Shown piece by piece: positions 45,749 through 55,548 of a stretch of DNA of 64,000 bases. This DNA is from Muriicola jejuensis (GTDB lineage Bacteria; Bacteroidota; Bacteroidia; Flavobacteriales; Flavobacteriaceae). The notes beneath the pieces were generated by a model. The model made no database searches, was not told the DNA's origin, and saw only the letters and a list, made by a program, of their open reading frames with translations. Position numbers and translations under genes: made by a program. How positions within the stretch are numbered: position 1 is the stretch's first letter; the number at the start of each line of letters is the position of its first letter. The DNA lies in NCBI RefSeq assembly GCF_010671595.1, contig NZ_JAABOP010000006.1, positions 1 to 64,000 on the forward strand, in the 5' to 3' direction.

Positions 45749-46981
45749 ATGAAAACCCTGAAATCCCTGCTTGCACTTCTGGCGCTCACCGGTCTGTTGT
45801 CCTGTTCTGAGGACGACCCCGGAAAATATGCGGACTACCTCGTTGCCAGACCTCTGACCGTATCCCTGGAGGAATTCAGGAATGGGGTTGATGTGATCGC
45901 CCCCATCCCCATGGATGAATCCGGAAAGATCTACGCCTATCAGGACCTAATTTTTGTCAACGATAAATACAAAGGGGTGCATGTGATCGACAACAGTAAC
46001 CCCTCTTCCCCCAGGAAGGTGGCCTTTATCAAGATCGCCGGGAACGTCGATATTTCCGTGAAGGACAATTACCTCTATGCAGACAGCCTGACGGATCTGA
46101 TCGTCCTGGACATTTCGGACATCGATAATATACAGATCGTGAACCGCCTGGAAAATGTGCTCAGGGACAATGTGATCTGGCCTATGGAAGCCGATATTTT
46201 TGAATACGACGACTGGGGAAATCCCGATCAGGTACTGATCGGCTGGGAAGTAACTACGGAACGCCGCCTGGTAGAGGAAGTTCAGATGCGATTTGAAAAT
46301 GTCCTCATGATGGATGCAGCAGCCAACAGCATAGGGCAGGGGGGATCCCTGGCCCGTTTTATGATCGTTGGGGATTACCTGTATGCGGTTGACAACCATA
46401 TGATCAACGTTTTTGATATCACGGACCTGGGCAACCCCAGTGACCTGGAGGACGTCTATGCCGGGTTCGATATAGAGACTATCTTTAACCAGGGAAACCA
46501 TCTGTTTTTGGGAAGCCGCAGCGGCATGTACATCTATGACATCACCAATCCATCCCAACCCGGTTTCGTTTCTGAGTTCCAGCATGGGACGGCCTGTGAT
46601 CCCGTGGTCGTGGACGGCGACTATGCCTATGTTACCCTAAGGGGCGGGAATATGTGCGGGGCCACCGAAAGCGGTCTCTTTGTGATCGATATCACAGATC
46701 TCACCAATCCAGAACTGCTTTCTACCTATCCCATGGAAGAGCCTTACGGCCTGGGGGTGAAAGATAACAGGTTGTTCGTTTGCGACGGCAGCTTTGGCCT
46801 GAAGGTCTTTGATAAATCGAATGTCCCCGACCTGGTGCCCGTGCAGCATTTTAGGGATATCACCACCTTCGACGTCATTCCCCTGCAGCAGCACCTCCTC
46901 ATGATAGGGGAAGAGGTTTTGTATCAGTATACATATAATGATACGGGGCTGGACCTGATCAGCACCTTTTCCTTAAACTGA
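45749..46981 (+). CDS. LVIVD-repeat lipoprotein
   Basis: A 410-residue lipoprotein with lipobox LTGLLSCSED (Cys19). Repeats of the LVIVD type follow, each a short strand pair such as GVHVIDNSNPSSPRKVAFI, LIVLDISDIDNIQIV, INVFDITDLGNPSDL, MYIYDITNPSQPGFV and LFVIDITDLTNPELL, predicting a beta-propeller. It is probably anchored in the outer membrane and may bind a partner or ligand on the surface. No catalytic residues are seen. It is monocistronic between divergent miaB and topA. Confidence 0.85.
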   Translation: MKTLKSLLALLALTGLLSCSEDDPGKYADYLVARPLTVSLEEFRNGVDVIAPIPMDESGKIYAYQDLIFVNDKYKGVHVIDNSNPSSPRKVAFIKIAGNVDISVKDNYLYADSLTDLIVLDISDIDNIQIVNRLENVLRDNVIWPMEADIFEYDDWGNPDQVLIGWEVTTERRLVEEVQMRFENVLMMDAAANSIGQGGSLARFMIVGDYLYAVDNHMINVFDITDLGNPSDLEDVYAGFDIETIFNQGNHLFLGSRSGMYIYDITNPSQPGFVSEFQHGTACDPVVVDGDYAYVTLRGGNMCGATESGLFVIDITDLTNPELLSTYPMEEPYGLGVKDNRLFVCDGSFGLKVFDKSNVPDLVPVQHFRDITTFDVIPLQQHLLMIGEEVLYQYTYNDTGLDLISTFSLN

Positions 46982-47068
46982 TCCCGGATACCCCCTGCAG
47001 GAGAAGTAGTGGGGAAAGAAATATTTGGCCGCAGGAAGTATAAAAGGAGGCAAATAAATTTTTTGCCA

Positions 47069-47076
47069 TACTTTTG
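47069..47076 (+). promoter_or_regulatory. Candidate -7 box of topA
   Basis: TACTTTTG matches the Bacteroidota vegetative -7 consensus TANNTTTG exactly and lies 19 bases before the topA ATG. I see no clear -33 TTG at the expected distance. Confidence 0.5.
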
Positions 47077-47095
47077 TGACTTCAAAAATCAATGA

Positions 47096-49561
47096 ATGGC
47101 TAAAAATCTAGTAATCGTAGAATCCCCTGCCAAGGCAAAGACCATCGAAAAATTCTTGGGCAAGGACTTCAAGGTGGAGTCCAGTTTCGGTCATATCGCA
47201 GACCTGCCTTCCAAGGAGCTGGGGGTTGACGTAGACAATGATTTTAAGCCGAAATATATCGTTGACAAGGACAAAAAGACCCTCGTCAAAAAATTGAAAG
47301 ACCTGGCCAAAAAGGCGGATTTGATCTGGCTGGCCAGTGATGAGGACCGGGAAGGGGAGGCCATCTCCTGGCATTTGGCGGAGACCCTGGACCTCGACAA
47401 GAACAAGACCCGGAGGATCGTCTTTAACTCCATCACCAAATCGGCCATTCAGAAAGCAATCGACAATCCCAGGGGGATCAACTACGACCTGGTGAATGCC
47501 CAGCAGGCCCGCAGGGTCCTGGACCGGCTGGTGGGATACGAGCTCTCCCCCGTCCTATGGAAAAAGATCAAACCCGGTCTTTCCGCCGGAAGGGTGCAGT
47601 CCGTGGCCGTACGCCTTATCGTGGAACGCGAAAGGGATATAGAGGCATTTACCCCTGAGGCCTCCTTCAGGATCAATGCGGAATTCAGCACAGCCAACGG
47701 GGAGGTTTTCGGTGCGAAACTCCCAAAAACCTTTGATACCAGGGAAGAGGCAGAGGCCTTTCTGAAAAAGAATTTACAGGCTGCCTATGCGGTGTCTTCA
47801 CTCGACAAGAAACCCGCCAAGAAATCGCCTTCAGCCCCGTTCACCACTTCCACACTGCAGCAGGAAGCCTCGAGGAAACTTTATTTTTCGGTGGCCAGGA
47901 CCATGCAGGTGGCCCAGCGTTTGTACGAGGCAGGGCTTATCACCTATATGAGGACAGACAGCGTGAACCTGTCGCCAGAGGCTATCAATGAGGCCAAACA
48001 GGCGATTGTTTCCATGTACGGGGAGCGCTACAGCAAGGTGAGGAATTACAAGGGGAAGTCCAAAGGGGCCCAGGAGGCCCACGAGGCCATCAGGCCCACG
48101 GATATGACTCTGCAGCAACCCAAGGTGGAAAGGGACCAGGCCAGGCTGTATGAACTTATCAGGATGAGGACCCTCGCCTCCCAGATGGCGGATGCCGAAC
48201 TGGAAAGGACCAACGTGAGGATCAGCGCCACGACCCATGAGGAGGAATTCTCCGCCAATGGGGAGGTTATCAAATTCGACGGGTTCCTTAAGGTATACCT
48301 GGAAGGAAAGGATGAAGAAGATGCAGAGGAACAGGAAGGTATCCTGCCGGCCCTTAAAGAAGGAGACTCACTTAGGAACAGGTACATCACGGCAACCGAA
48401 CGGTTTACGCGTCCTCCCTATCGCTTTACCGAGGCTTCCCTGGTAAAGAAACTGGAGGAACTGGGGATCGGAAGACCTTCAACCTATGCCCCTACGATCT
48501 CTACGATCCAGAACAGGGGGTATATCGAAAAAGGAACCATAGATGGCTCGGAACGAACCTATCGTCAGCTCGTCCTTGAAAACAATGCCATCAAAGAAAG
48601 CACGCTTACCGAAACGGTGGGGTCGGATAAAGGCAAACTGGTCCCAACGGATATCGGCATGATCGTCAACGACTTCCTCGTGGAAAATTTTGCCAATATC
48701 CTGGATTACCATTTTACCGCCAAGGTAGAAAAGGACTTCGATGAGATCGCCTCCGGGGAAGAGGATTGGCAAAAGGTCATGAAGGACTTCTACAAGGACT
48801 TCCATCCCAACGTGGTGGATGTGGAGGAAAATGCAGATCGCGCCAGCGGCGAGCGGGTGCTGGGAATAGATCCCAAGACCAAAAGGCAGGTCTCCGCCAG
48901 ACTCGGCCGCTTCGGGCCCATGGTCCAGATAGGCACGGCTGAAGAGGAGGAAAAACCGCTGTTCGCGAGCCTCTTGCCGGAACAGTCGATCACCACCATT
49001 ACCTTTGAAGAGGCCATGGACCTCTTTAAACTCCCCAGGAAACTCGGGGTGTATGAGGGGGAGGAAGTAGAGGCCAATGTGGGGCGTTATGGCCCATATA
49101 TTCGCCATGGAAAGAAATTCATTTCCCTGGAAGGAGGAGAAAGTGCCATGGACGTGGATCTGGACAGGGCCGTGGAGCTGATCCAGGCCAAGCAAAAGGC
49201 AGAGGCGCCTATCACCACCTACGAAGGGAAGGATGTGACCAAAGGCACAGGCAGGTTCGGACCCTTTATCAAATGGGATGGGATGTTCATCAACGTCAGC
49301 AAGAAGTACGACTTTGACGATCTGTCCGAAAAGGATATTGCCGAACTGATCGAGGCCAAGAAAAAGAAGGAAGCCGAGCGCGTGGTCAAGGAATGGCCGG
49401 AAGAAGGGATACGCATCGAAAAAGCGCGTTGGGGAAGGCATACTGTCATCAAAGGCAGGACCAAGGCCGAACTCGGGAAAGAAGTTGACATATCCAAAGT
49501 AAGCCTGGAGGATGCCAAAGGCCTGCTGGATAAGAAAAAGCCCCGTAAGAAAAGTAAATAA
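47096..49561 (+). CDS. topA: DNA topoisomerase I
   Basis: An 821-residue type IA topoisomerase that relaxes negative supercoils. The Toprim domain (about 1-140) has KNLVIVESPAKAKTIEKFLG and ASDEDREGEAISWHL; the active-site tyrosine lies in ITYMRTDSVNLS (about 285), and the GRPSTYAPTIS motif is present. In place of the cysteine zinc ribbons of the E. coli enzyme, the C terminus carries Toprim C-terminal repeats (GRFGPMVQIG, GRYGPYIRHGKKF, GRFGPFIKWDGMF) and a Lys-rich end. It is followed at 20 bases by the arginase-like gene. Confidence 0.98.
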   Translation: MAKNLVIVESPAKAKTIEKFLGKDFKVESSFGHIADLPSKELGVDVDNDFKPKYIVDKDKKTLVKKLKDLAKKADLIWLASDEDREGEAISWHLAETLDLDKNKTRRIVFNSITKSAIQKAIDNPRGINYDLVNAQQARRVLDRLVGYELSPVLWKKIKPGLSAGRVQSVAVRLIVERERDIEAFTPEASFRINAEFSTANGEVFGAKLPKTFDTREEAEAFLKKNLQAAYAVSSLDKKPAKKSPSAPFTTSTLQQEASRKLYFSVARTMQVAQRLYEAGLITYMRTDSVNLSPEAINEAKQAIVSMYGERYSKVRNYKGKSKGAQEAHEAIRPTDMTLQQPKVERDQARLYELIRMRTLASQMADAELERTNVRISATTHEEEFSANGEVIKFDGFLKVYLEGKDEEDAEEQEGILPALKEGDSLRNRYITATERFTRPPYRFTEASLVKKLEELGIGRPSTYAPTISTIQNRGYIEKGTIDGSERTYRQLVLENNAIKESTLTETVGSDKGKLVPTDIGMIVNDFLVENFANILDYHFTAKVEKDFDEIASGEEDWQKVMKDFYKDFHPNVVDVEENADRASGERVLGIDPKTKRQVSARLGRFGPMVQIGTAEEEEKPLFASLLPEQSITTITFEEAMDLFKLPRKLGVYEGEEVEANVGRYGPYIRHGKKFISLEGGESAMDVDLDRAVELIQAKQKAEAPITTYEGKDVTKGTGRFGPFIKWDGMFINVSKKYDFDDLSEKDIAELIEAKKKKEAERVVKEWPEEGIRIEKARWGRHTVIKGRTKAELGKEVDISKVSLEDAKGLLDKKKPRKKSK

Positions 49562-49581
49562 CCTTTATTGGCAAGAGCCCT

Positions 49582-50739
49582 ATGGCGTTCGATTTCCTGG
49601 TACCGGTAGAAGACAAGGCCCTGGCGCATTGTGAATTGTTGCCCCCCCAGTCTCTGGGAAAAAATATCTTTAAACACACCCACAGGGATGGTCTGCCCGT
49701 CCTGGCCAATGCCTCCTTTGCGATCATGGGGGTGAACGAATCCCGCAACGCGTTTGAAAAGAAGCCTGAGAAACTCGCCCTGGTCGAGATCCGCATACAG
49801 TTGTACAAGCTGATGATGGGCAACTGGAACGTGAATATCGTAGACCTTGGGAATGTGGAAGAAGGGGAGACCGTGGAGGACACCTATTTCGTGGTCAAGG
49901 AGATCACTGCCGAACTGCTCGAAGAAAAAGTTATACCTATAATAATAGGTGCCACCCAGGACATCACCTATCCCACCTACCGCGCCTTTGACCGGATCAA
50001 GGACCTGATCAACCTGGTGTCTATTGACAGCCGGTTCGACTTTGGGGCGGATGAGGAGCTGATCTCTTCCCATTCCTATATGAGTAAGATCATCACCGAT
50101 AAGCCTAACAACCTCTTCAATTTTTCCAATATAGGGTACCAGAGCTATTTTAATGCCCAGGAGGAGATCGACCTGATGGAAAGGTTGTTCTTCGATGCTT
50201 ATCGCTTGGGGGAGATCACTTCGGATATCACTCTGGCGGAACCCGTGCTGCGCAATGCCCATTCCGTGAGCCTGGACATGCGGGCGGTAAAGGCCAGTGA
50301 GATGGGTTGCCCTTCCCACTTTTCTCCCAATGGTTTTGACGGGCGGGAGATCTGTGCCATTTCGAGGTATGCAGGGATCAGTGAGAACGTAGCAGTCTTC
50401 GGGATCTACGAAATAGAGAACACCCCTCAGTCTTATCAGCTCGTGTCACAGATCATATGGTATTTCATGGAAGGCTTCAACTTCCGAATTACGGAACGCC
50501 CCAGTGCTTCCAATAAGGACTTCACCAAATTCATCGTACCCACCCAAACAGAGGAACTCATCTTTTATAAAAGCCTGCTCACCCACAGGTGGTGGGTAGA
50601 GGTTCCCCCATTTACTTCTTCGCATACTAAATCCAATCCACCTTCGTTATTACCTTGCACTGAACAGGACTATCTGGACGCATGTGATCAGATCATTCCG
50701 GAACGGTGGTTTAAGGCCTACAAGAAAGGGCTGAACTAA
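49582..50739 (+). CDS. Arginase-fold protein, probably not catalytic
   Basis: A 385-residue ureohydrolase-superfamily protein by overall pattern. Residues 115-155 match the first two metal-binding blocks and 229-235 the third. Of six canonical manganese ligands, only three remain: GGDHS-type His is Gln126 (GATQD), DAHxD appears as D149-S-R151-F-D153 with His replaced by Arg, and SxDxD appears as S-L-D232-M-R234 with the second Asp replaced by Arg. A normal binuclear centre is therefore unlikely. A distinctive C terminus runs to 385. It lies between topA and gldK, where annotation often says formimidoylglutamase. I infer a binding or structural role, not hydrolysis. Confidence 0.8.
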   Translation: MAFDFLVPVEDKALAHCELLPPQSLGKNIFKHTHRDGLPVLANASFAIMGVNESRNAFEKKPEKLALVEIRIQLYKLMMGNWNVNIVDLGNVEEGETVEDTYFVVKEITAELLEEKVIPIIIGATQDITYPTYRAFDRIKDLINLVSIDSRFDFGADEELISSHSYMSKIITDKPNNLFNFSNIGYQSYFNAQEEIDLMERLFFDAYRLGEITSDITLAEPVLRNAHSVSLDMRAVKASEMGCPSHFSPNGFDGREICAISRYAGISENVAVFGIYEIENTPQSYQLVSQIIWYFMEGFNFRITERPSASNKDFTKFIVPTQTEELIFYKSLLTHRWWVEVPPFTSSHTKSNPPSLLPCTEQDYLDACDQIIPERWFKAYKKGLN

Positions 50740-50853
50740 AATTGAAATTTTTGCAAGGAAGGCTGGTAACGTACAATAATTTACTCAAAAAGTAGTTTTA
50801 GAGAGTATAATTGACATTACTGCTTAAAGTCTAAATCGAAATTTAACCTAAGT

Positions 50854-52209
50854 ATGAAGAAGCTATTGTTGTTATCTATAGCGTTTGTTTTTTTACTCTC
50901 TAGTTGCGGGTCTAAGACAAAAGGAGAACTAGTGGGCGTCCAAGGAAAGAAGTGGTACCCTGAAAAACCCTACGGGATGGAGCTCATACCGAGAGGTGCT
51001 TTCATCATGGGTAAAAGCGAGGAGGATGTGGCGCAGGTTCTCAATGCCCCGACCAAAACAGTAACGGTACGATCGTTCTATATGGACGATACCGAAATAA
51101 CAAACAGCGAATACCGTCAGTTCGTAGAGTGGGTCCGCGATTCTATCGTCAGGACCCGATTGGCTATTTTGGCCGATGAACTGGGAATGGGTCCTGAGGA
51201 CGGAGGCATAGGCGAGTACGCCTTTAAGAGTGCCGACACCACCAGGATGTCCGTTTATGAAAAGTACATGCTCGACAATTACTCCGGTCTCGGAGCCACC
51301 GGGTATGAAGGGTATAAACTCAATACAGATGAAGATCTGGTTTGGGATACCTCAGATTATCCGGATGAGTATTACGCCGAGGTGATGGATTCTCTCTACA
51401 TCCCTGAAGAGGAGTCCTACAACGGACAGCGCACCATAGACGTGACCAAATTAAAGTACAAATACACCTGGATGGATATTGAAGCTGCAGCCCGCACCAG
51501 GGATAAGCGCAGAAAGGATTTCATCCGCACGGAAGAACTCGAGATCTACCCGGACACCACCGTTTGGATCAGGGATTTCGAATATTCCTACAACGAGCCC
51601 ATGCACAACGACTACTTCTGGCACGATGCCTATAGTGACTATCCCGTCGTAGGGGTGTCATGGACACAGGCCAAGGCATTCTGCCACTGGAGGACGAAGT
51701 TCAAGAACGACGATCAGAAAGGCCGGGGCAAGCAGTTTGTCAACCAGTTCCGACTGCCCACTGAGGCCGAATGGGAATACGCTGCCCGTGGGGGTATTGA
51801 AGGAGGTACCTACCCCTGGGGAGGTCCGTATGTGATCAGTGACACCGGCTGTTTTATGGCCAACTTCAAACCGCAACGCGGGGACTATGCAGCCGATGCA
51901 GCCCTGTATACCGTCGAGGCAAAGTCTTACGAACCCAATGATTTCAACCTGTACAACATGGCAGGGAACGTATCCGAGTGGACCAACAGTAGCTATTTCA
52001 CAGGTTCCTATGAATTCGCTTCTACCATGAACCCGAACGCAGATTCCAAGGACAATGCGAGGAAAGTGATCAGGGGAGGATCCTGGAAGGACGTCGCGTA
52101 CTTCCTGCAGGTGAGCACCCGAGATTACGAGTACAAGGATTCCGCCAGGAGCTACATCGGCTTCAGGACCGTACAGGACTACATGGGAGAAGAAGACTCA
52201 ACACAGTAA
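50854..52209 (+). CDS. gldK: Gliding motility/T9SS lipoprotein GldK
   Basis: A 451-residue outer-membrane lipoprotein with lipobox LLSSCGSKT (Cys18) and a formylglycine-generating-enzyme-like fold (IPRGAFIMGKSEED, VGVSWTQAKAFCHWRT, RLPTEAEWEYAARGGIEGG, YNMAGNVSEWTNS, RKVIRGGSWKD). With GldN it forms the ring of the type IX secretion system in the periplasm. It is first in the gldKLMN cluster after a 114-base gap with AT-rich sequence that probably holds the promoter. Confidence 0.97.
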   Translation: MKKLLLLSIAFVFLLSSCGSKTKGELVGVQGKKWYPEKPYGMELIPRGAFIMGKSEEDVAQVLNAPTKTVTVRSFYMDDTEITNSEYRQFVEWVRDSIVRTRLAILADELGMGPEDGGIGEYAFKSADTTRMSVYEKYMLDNYSGLGATGYEGYKLNTDEDLVWDTSDYPDEYYAEVMDSLYIPEEESYNGQRTIDVTKLKYKYTWMDIEAAARTRDKRRKDFIRTEELEIYPDTTVWIRDFEYSYNEPMHNDYFWHDAYSDYPVVGVSWTQAKAFCHWRTKFKNDDQKGRGKQFVNQFRLPTEAEWEYAARGGIEGGTYPWGGPYVISDTGCFMANFKPQRGDYAADAALYTVEAKSYEPNDFNLYNMAGNVSEWTNSSYFTGSYEFASTMNPNADSKDNARKVIRGGSWKDVAYFLQVSTRDYEYKDSARSYIGFRTVQDYMGEEDSTQ

Positions 52210-52273
52210 TCAAGCATTCAAATCAAACAAAAACCAAATACTTATTTATTAAACTTAATTAAATCTTAGAATT

Positions 52274-52921
52274 ATGGCACAGTCAAAATCAACAAAGAAA
52301 CTATTTAACATGGCCTATGGCCTCGGTGCTTCGGTGGTAATTATCGGAGCCCTCTTCAAGATCCTTCACTGGGAGTTCGGCCCCCTTACTGGTGGTCTCC
52401 TCCTCGCCGTGGGTCTGATCACAGAAGCCCTTATTTTCGCGATCAGTGCATTTGAGCCTGTCGATGACGAATACGATTGGTCTCTGGTCTACCCCGAGCT
52501 TGCCGGCGGACAGTCTAGCGGAAAGAACGCTGCTGCAGAAGCCAAGGAAGCTGAAGGACTGCTTTCCAAGAAATTGGATCAGCTCTTGAAAGAAGCCAAT
52601 ATCGACGCAGAATTGATGACCAGCCTCGGCGACAGTATCCGCAATTTTGAAGGAGCTGCCAAGGGAATCGCTCCATCGGTAGACGCTATGGAAACTACCA
52701 AGAAGTACTCTGAAGAGATGGCCGTGGCCGCCGCTCAGATGGAATCCCTCAACAGCCTTTACAAGGTTCAGTTGGAGAGTGCTAGCAGGCAGGCTTCTAT
52801 CAACGAAGAAGTTGTGCAGAACGCCGGCGCTCTGAAAGATCAAATGGAATCACTGGCGTCTAACCTCTCATCTCTGAATGGTGTCTATGGTGGCATGTTG
52901 TCTGCCATGAGCAGAAACTAA
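52274..52921 (+). CDS. gldL: Gliding motility/T9SS inner-membrane protein GldL
   Basis: A 215-residue inner-membrane protein with two helices near the N terminus (about residues 12-28 and 37-58) and a long cytoplasmic coiled-coil tail (about 95-210). The glutamate within the second helix region (LITEALIFAISAFEP) is the position linked to proton use in the GldLM motor. GldL and GldM convert the proton gradient into movement of the secretion and gliding machine. Confidence 0.97.
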   Translation: MAQSKSTKKLFNMAYGLGASVVIIGALFKILHWEFGPLTGGLLLAVGLITEALIFAISAFEPVDDEYDWSLVYPELAGGQSSGKNAAAEAKEAEGLLSKKLDQLLKEANIDAELMTSLGDSIRNFEGAAKGIAPSVDAMETTKKYSEEMAVAAAQMESLNSLYKVQLESASRQASINEEVVQNAGALKDQMESLASNLSSLNGVYGGMLSAMSRN

Positions 52922-52977
52922 TTAGTCGCGAAGCAATAACCCAAATCAAGTTACAAATCCAAACTAATTAGAAAAAC

Positions 52978-54546
52978 ATGGCATCAGGAAAACAAACGCC
53001 GCGGCAAAAGATGATCAACCTAATGTATTTGATCTTCATCGCAATGCTGGCGCTAAATATGAGTAAGGAAGTTCTGGCCGCTTTTGGCCTGATGAACGAA
53101 AAGTTCGAGGCTTCCAATGTAAAGGCAACCGAAAGCAATGAAGCGTTTTTGGCAAGCCTGGAAACGAAGGCTTCGGAAGATGCGGCTAAGTATGAAAAGC
53201 TGTACGGCGACGCCCGGAAAATAAAAGAGCTTTCAGCGGAGTATTACACTTATCTGGAAGAGTTAAAGAAATCGATGACCGTAGACGTGGAGGATCCGAA
53301 GGATTACCAGGTCATGGACAAATCGGACTACCTCGATCAGAAGTTCTTCCAGGGAGACAATCTGGCCCCCGAAGGAAAGGAATTCATGAAGAGGATCAAC
53401 GACTACCGCACACAGGTAATTGCGATCCTTGGAGATGCTTTCCCGGATGTGAAGGAGCAGGTGATAACCCGTTTCAAAACAGGGGACGAGAATGGAAAGG
53501 TAGAGCGTAGAGACGGGGTAAAGGTAGACTGGATCAACTACAATTATGAAGGTTTTCCTCTGATCGCCTCTCTTACCAAACTGACTGCCCTTCAATCAGA
53601 CATCAAGGCTACGGAAGAAGCTGCTTTGAAGTCCATGTTACAGGGAGAGCTTACCAGCCAGGTCTCACTGACCAATTTCGAGACCCAGCTGTACTCTGAA
53701 AAAGCGGCCTTTTACGCCGGAGAAAAATTCAGCGGAAGCCTGGTGCTTGGGAAGACCGACAGGTCTGCCAAACCAGTAAAAGCAGAATTGACCATCGACG
53801 GACGTAAAATGGTGGAAGGAAAGGACTACGAACTCAAAGAAGGGGGCGTAGAGCTGTTGATCGGTGCAGGAAGCGCCGGTGATCACGAAATCGCAGGTAC
53901 CCTTTTCTATATGCAGGATGGTGTGGAGACCGAAGTTCCCGTAAAGAACTCCTTCTCTACCATTTCCAAGCCCGATGCGGCTGTGATCTCTGCAGATAAG
54001 ATGAACGTGGTCTACCGAGGGGTTGCAAACCCAATGACCATCTCCATTCCCGGAATTCCGGATAACAAAGTTTCTGCAAGTGCACCTGGACTTAAAAGGG
54101 TGACCGGAAGCAAGTATGTTATGAACCCGGGAACCGGACGTGAAGTGACTATCAATGCCTCTGGTGTACTGCCCGATGGCAAGAAGATCTCAACTCCGGC
54201 AACCTTCAGGATCAAGGATATTCCAAGGCCTGCAGGTTCTGTAAGGGGAGAGTCCGGAAGCACACAGATGCCCAGACAAAACCTCGAGATCTCTACGATC
54301 GGTGCCTTGCTGGAAGATTTCGACTTTGACCTGAACCTTGCTGTAAGCGGATTCAAGTTCAAAGTGCCCGGACAGCCTACCGTCCTGGTCAATGGAAACA
54401 AACTGGATGCCAGGGCTAAGTCGGCTCTGAAAAGGGCAGGCAGAGGTGATGCGGTTCAGATCTTTGATATCGAAGCCTATATCACGAACAACAAGTCCTA
54501 TAAACTTAAGAAAGTGTCTCCTGTTGTGGTGGAGATCACAAACTAA
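52978..54546 (+). CDS. gldM: Gliding motility/T9SS motor protein GldM
   Basis: A 522-residue protein with a short cytoplasmic start (MASGKQTPRQKMINLMYL), one membrane helix (about residues 13-33) and a large periplasmic part made of a helical domain (about 40-220) and three beta-rich domains. It spans the periplasm from the GldL ring to the GldKN ring. The gene is 56 bases after gldL and 24 before the gldN ATG. Confidence 0.97.
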   Translation: MASGKQTPRQKMINLMYLIFIAMLALNMSKEVLAAFGLMNEKFEASNVKATESNEAFLASLETKASEDAAKYEKLYGDARKIKELSAEYYTYLEELKKSMTVDVEDPKDYQVMDKSDYLDQKFFQGDNLAPEGKEFMKRINDYRTQVIAILGDAFPDVKEQVITRFKTGDENGKVERRDGVKVDWINYNYEGFPLIASLTKLTALQSDIKATEEAALKSMLQGELTSQVSLTNFETQLYSEKAAFYAGEKFSGSLVLGKTDRSAKPVKAELTIDGRKMVEGKDYELKEGGVELLIGAGSAGDHEIAGTLFYMQDGVETEVPVKNSFSTISKPDAAVISADKMNVVYRGVANPMTISIPGIPDNKVSASAPGLKRVTGSKYVMNPGTGREVTINASGVLPDGKKISTPATFRIKDIPRPAGSVRGESGSTQMPRQNLEISTIGALLEDFDFDLNLAVSGFKFKVPGQPTVLVNGNKLDARAKSALKRAGRGDAVQIFDIEAYITNNKSYKLKKVSPVVVEITN

Positions 54547-54570
54547 GAATTGACAGTTAAATTGAATTTT

Positions 54571-55473
54571 ATGAATTGGAAGAATGTAATACTAGTTGGT
54601 GCTGTTTCCTTGCTGCCGATCTCCATCATGGCCCAGGCAAACATCCTGAATGCCAAGAAGCCTGAGGAAATCGGGAAGAAGACAGCCAACCAGTTGGCGA
54701 TGGACGATGACATTCCATTGGAATACGGTTATGTGGACGACAGGGATATCCTCTGGTCCAAAACCATATGGGAAGTGGTCGACCTGGATGAGAGGGTGAA
54801 TTTCACCCTCTATTATCCTACCGATACCGTGGATATCAGCGCCGACAGGAGGTCGCTCTACGATGTCTTAATCAAGAACATCAAGAACGGTAAACTAACG
54901 GATGTCTATGTGGATTCTTACTTCACTGAAAAGAGGAAGTTCGAGGATCTCAGGGCTACCCTGACCAGAATAGATACTACAGATCTCGGATACGAGCAGA
55001 TCAACGCCGGCGAGGAACTCTCCCCTGAATACGTAAACAGGAGGGATATTACCGCCGCGGATATCGAAGAATATCGTATCAAAGGTATTTGGTATTTTGA
55101 CAAGCGCCAGGGAGAGCTGAAGTATCGACTGCTGGGGATAGCCCCTGTGGCTCCGGATGTTAACTTCGTGGACGACGACTCCATGAGCCCTGCCGATAAC
55201 AAGGTGGAGCTGTTCTGGGTCTGGTTTCCAAGTGCCAGGAAGATCCTTCACGATGCCAAGGTGTACAACCAGCGGAATTCCGCCCAGCCTATCTCGTTCG
55301 ACATGCTGTTGAATGCCAGGAGGTTTAACGCCGTCATCTACAAGGAGGATAACGTTCACGGAGACCGTGCAATAGACGATTACATTGCTGATAATGCCCT
55401 TTTCCAGCTGCTGGAGTCTAATCGCATCAAGGAAGCGATCAGGGACAGGGAGCAGGATATGTGGGCCTACTAG
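54571..55473 (+). CDS. gldN: Gliding motility/T9SS protein GldN
   Basis: About 300 residues from the ATG at 54571; a TTG-started extension of seven residues is less likely because the ATG begins a good signal peptide (MNWKNVILVGAVSLLPISIMAQ). The mature protein has the conserved opening PLEYGYVDDRDILWSKTIWEVVDLDERVN and a C-terminal helical end. It binds GldK in the periplasmic ring of the type IX system. It is the last gene of the operon, followed by a terminator. Confidence 0.96.
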   Translation: MNWKNVILVGAVSLLPISIMAQANILNAKKPEEIGKKTANQLAMDDDIPLEYGYVDDRDILWSKTIWEVVDLDERVNFTLYYPTDTVDISADRRSLYDVLIKNIKNGKLTDVYVDSYFTEKRKFEDLRATLTRIDTTDLGYEQINAGEELSPEYVNRRDITAADIEEYRIKGIWYFDKRQGELKYRLLGIAPVAPDVNFVDDDSMSPADNKVELFWVWFPSARKILHDAKVYNQRNSAQPISFDMLLNARRFNAVIYKEDNVHGDRAIDDYIADNALFQLLESNRIKEAIRDREQDMWAY

Positions 55474-55508
55474 GACCTTTAGAGTATTCCAATTCAATTA
55501 TAAGATGG

Positions 55509-55541
55509 AAACGCCGCTTTATTCAAGCGGCGTTTTTATTT
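55509..55541 (+). terminator. Terminator of gldKLMN
   Basis: AAACGCCGCTT-TATTC-AAGCGGCGTTTTTATTTTT, a 9-10 bp stem with a T-rich tail 35 bases after the gldN stop codon. The tail runs into the candidate promoter of the next gene. Confidence 0.87.
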
Positions 55542-55544
55542 TTG
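55537..55544 (+). promoter_or_regulatory. Candidate -7 box giving a leaderless mRNA
   Basis: TATTTTTG is an exact TANNTTTG match in the T-tail of the gldN terminator, only 4 bases before the ATG at 55549. If used, transcription would begin at or next to the start codon. Confidence 0.4.
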
Positions 55545-55548
55545 TGAC

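Noticed and set aside
48479-50319. Minus-strand frames of 320 and 366 codons
   Set aside because: They are antisense to topA and the arginase-like gene, and their sequences look like shadow translation.
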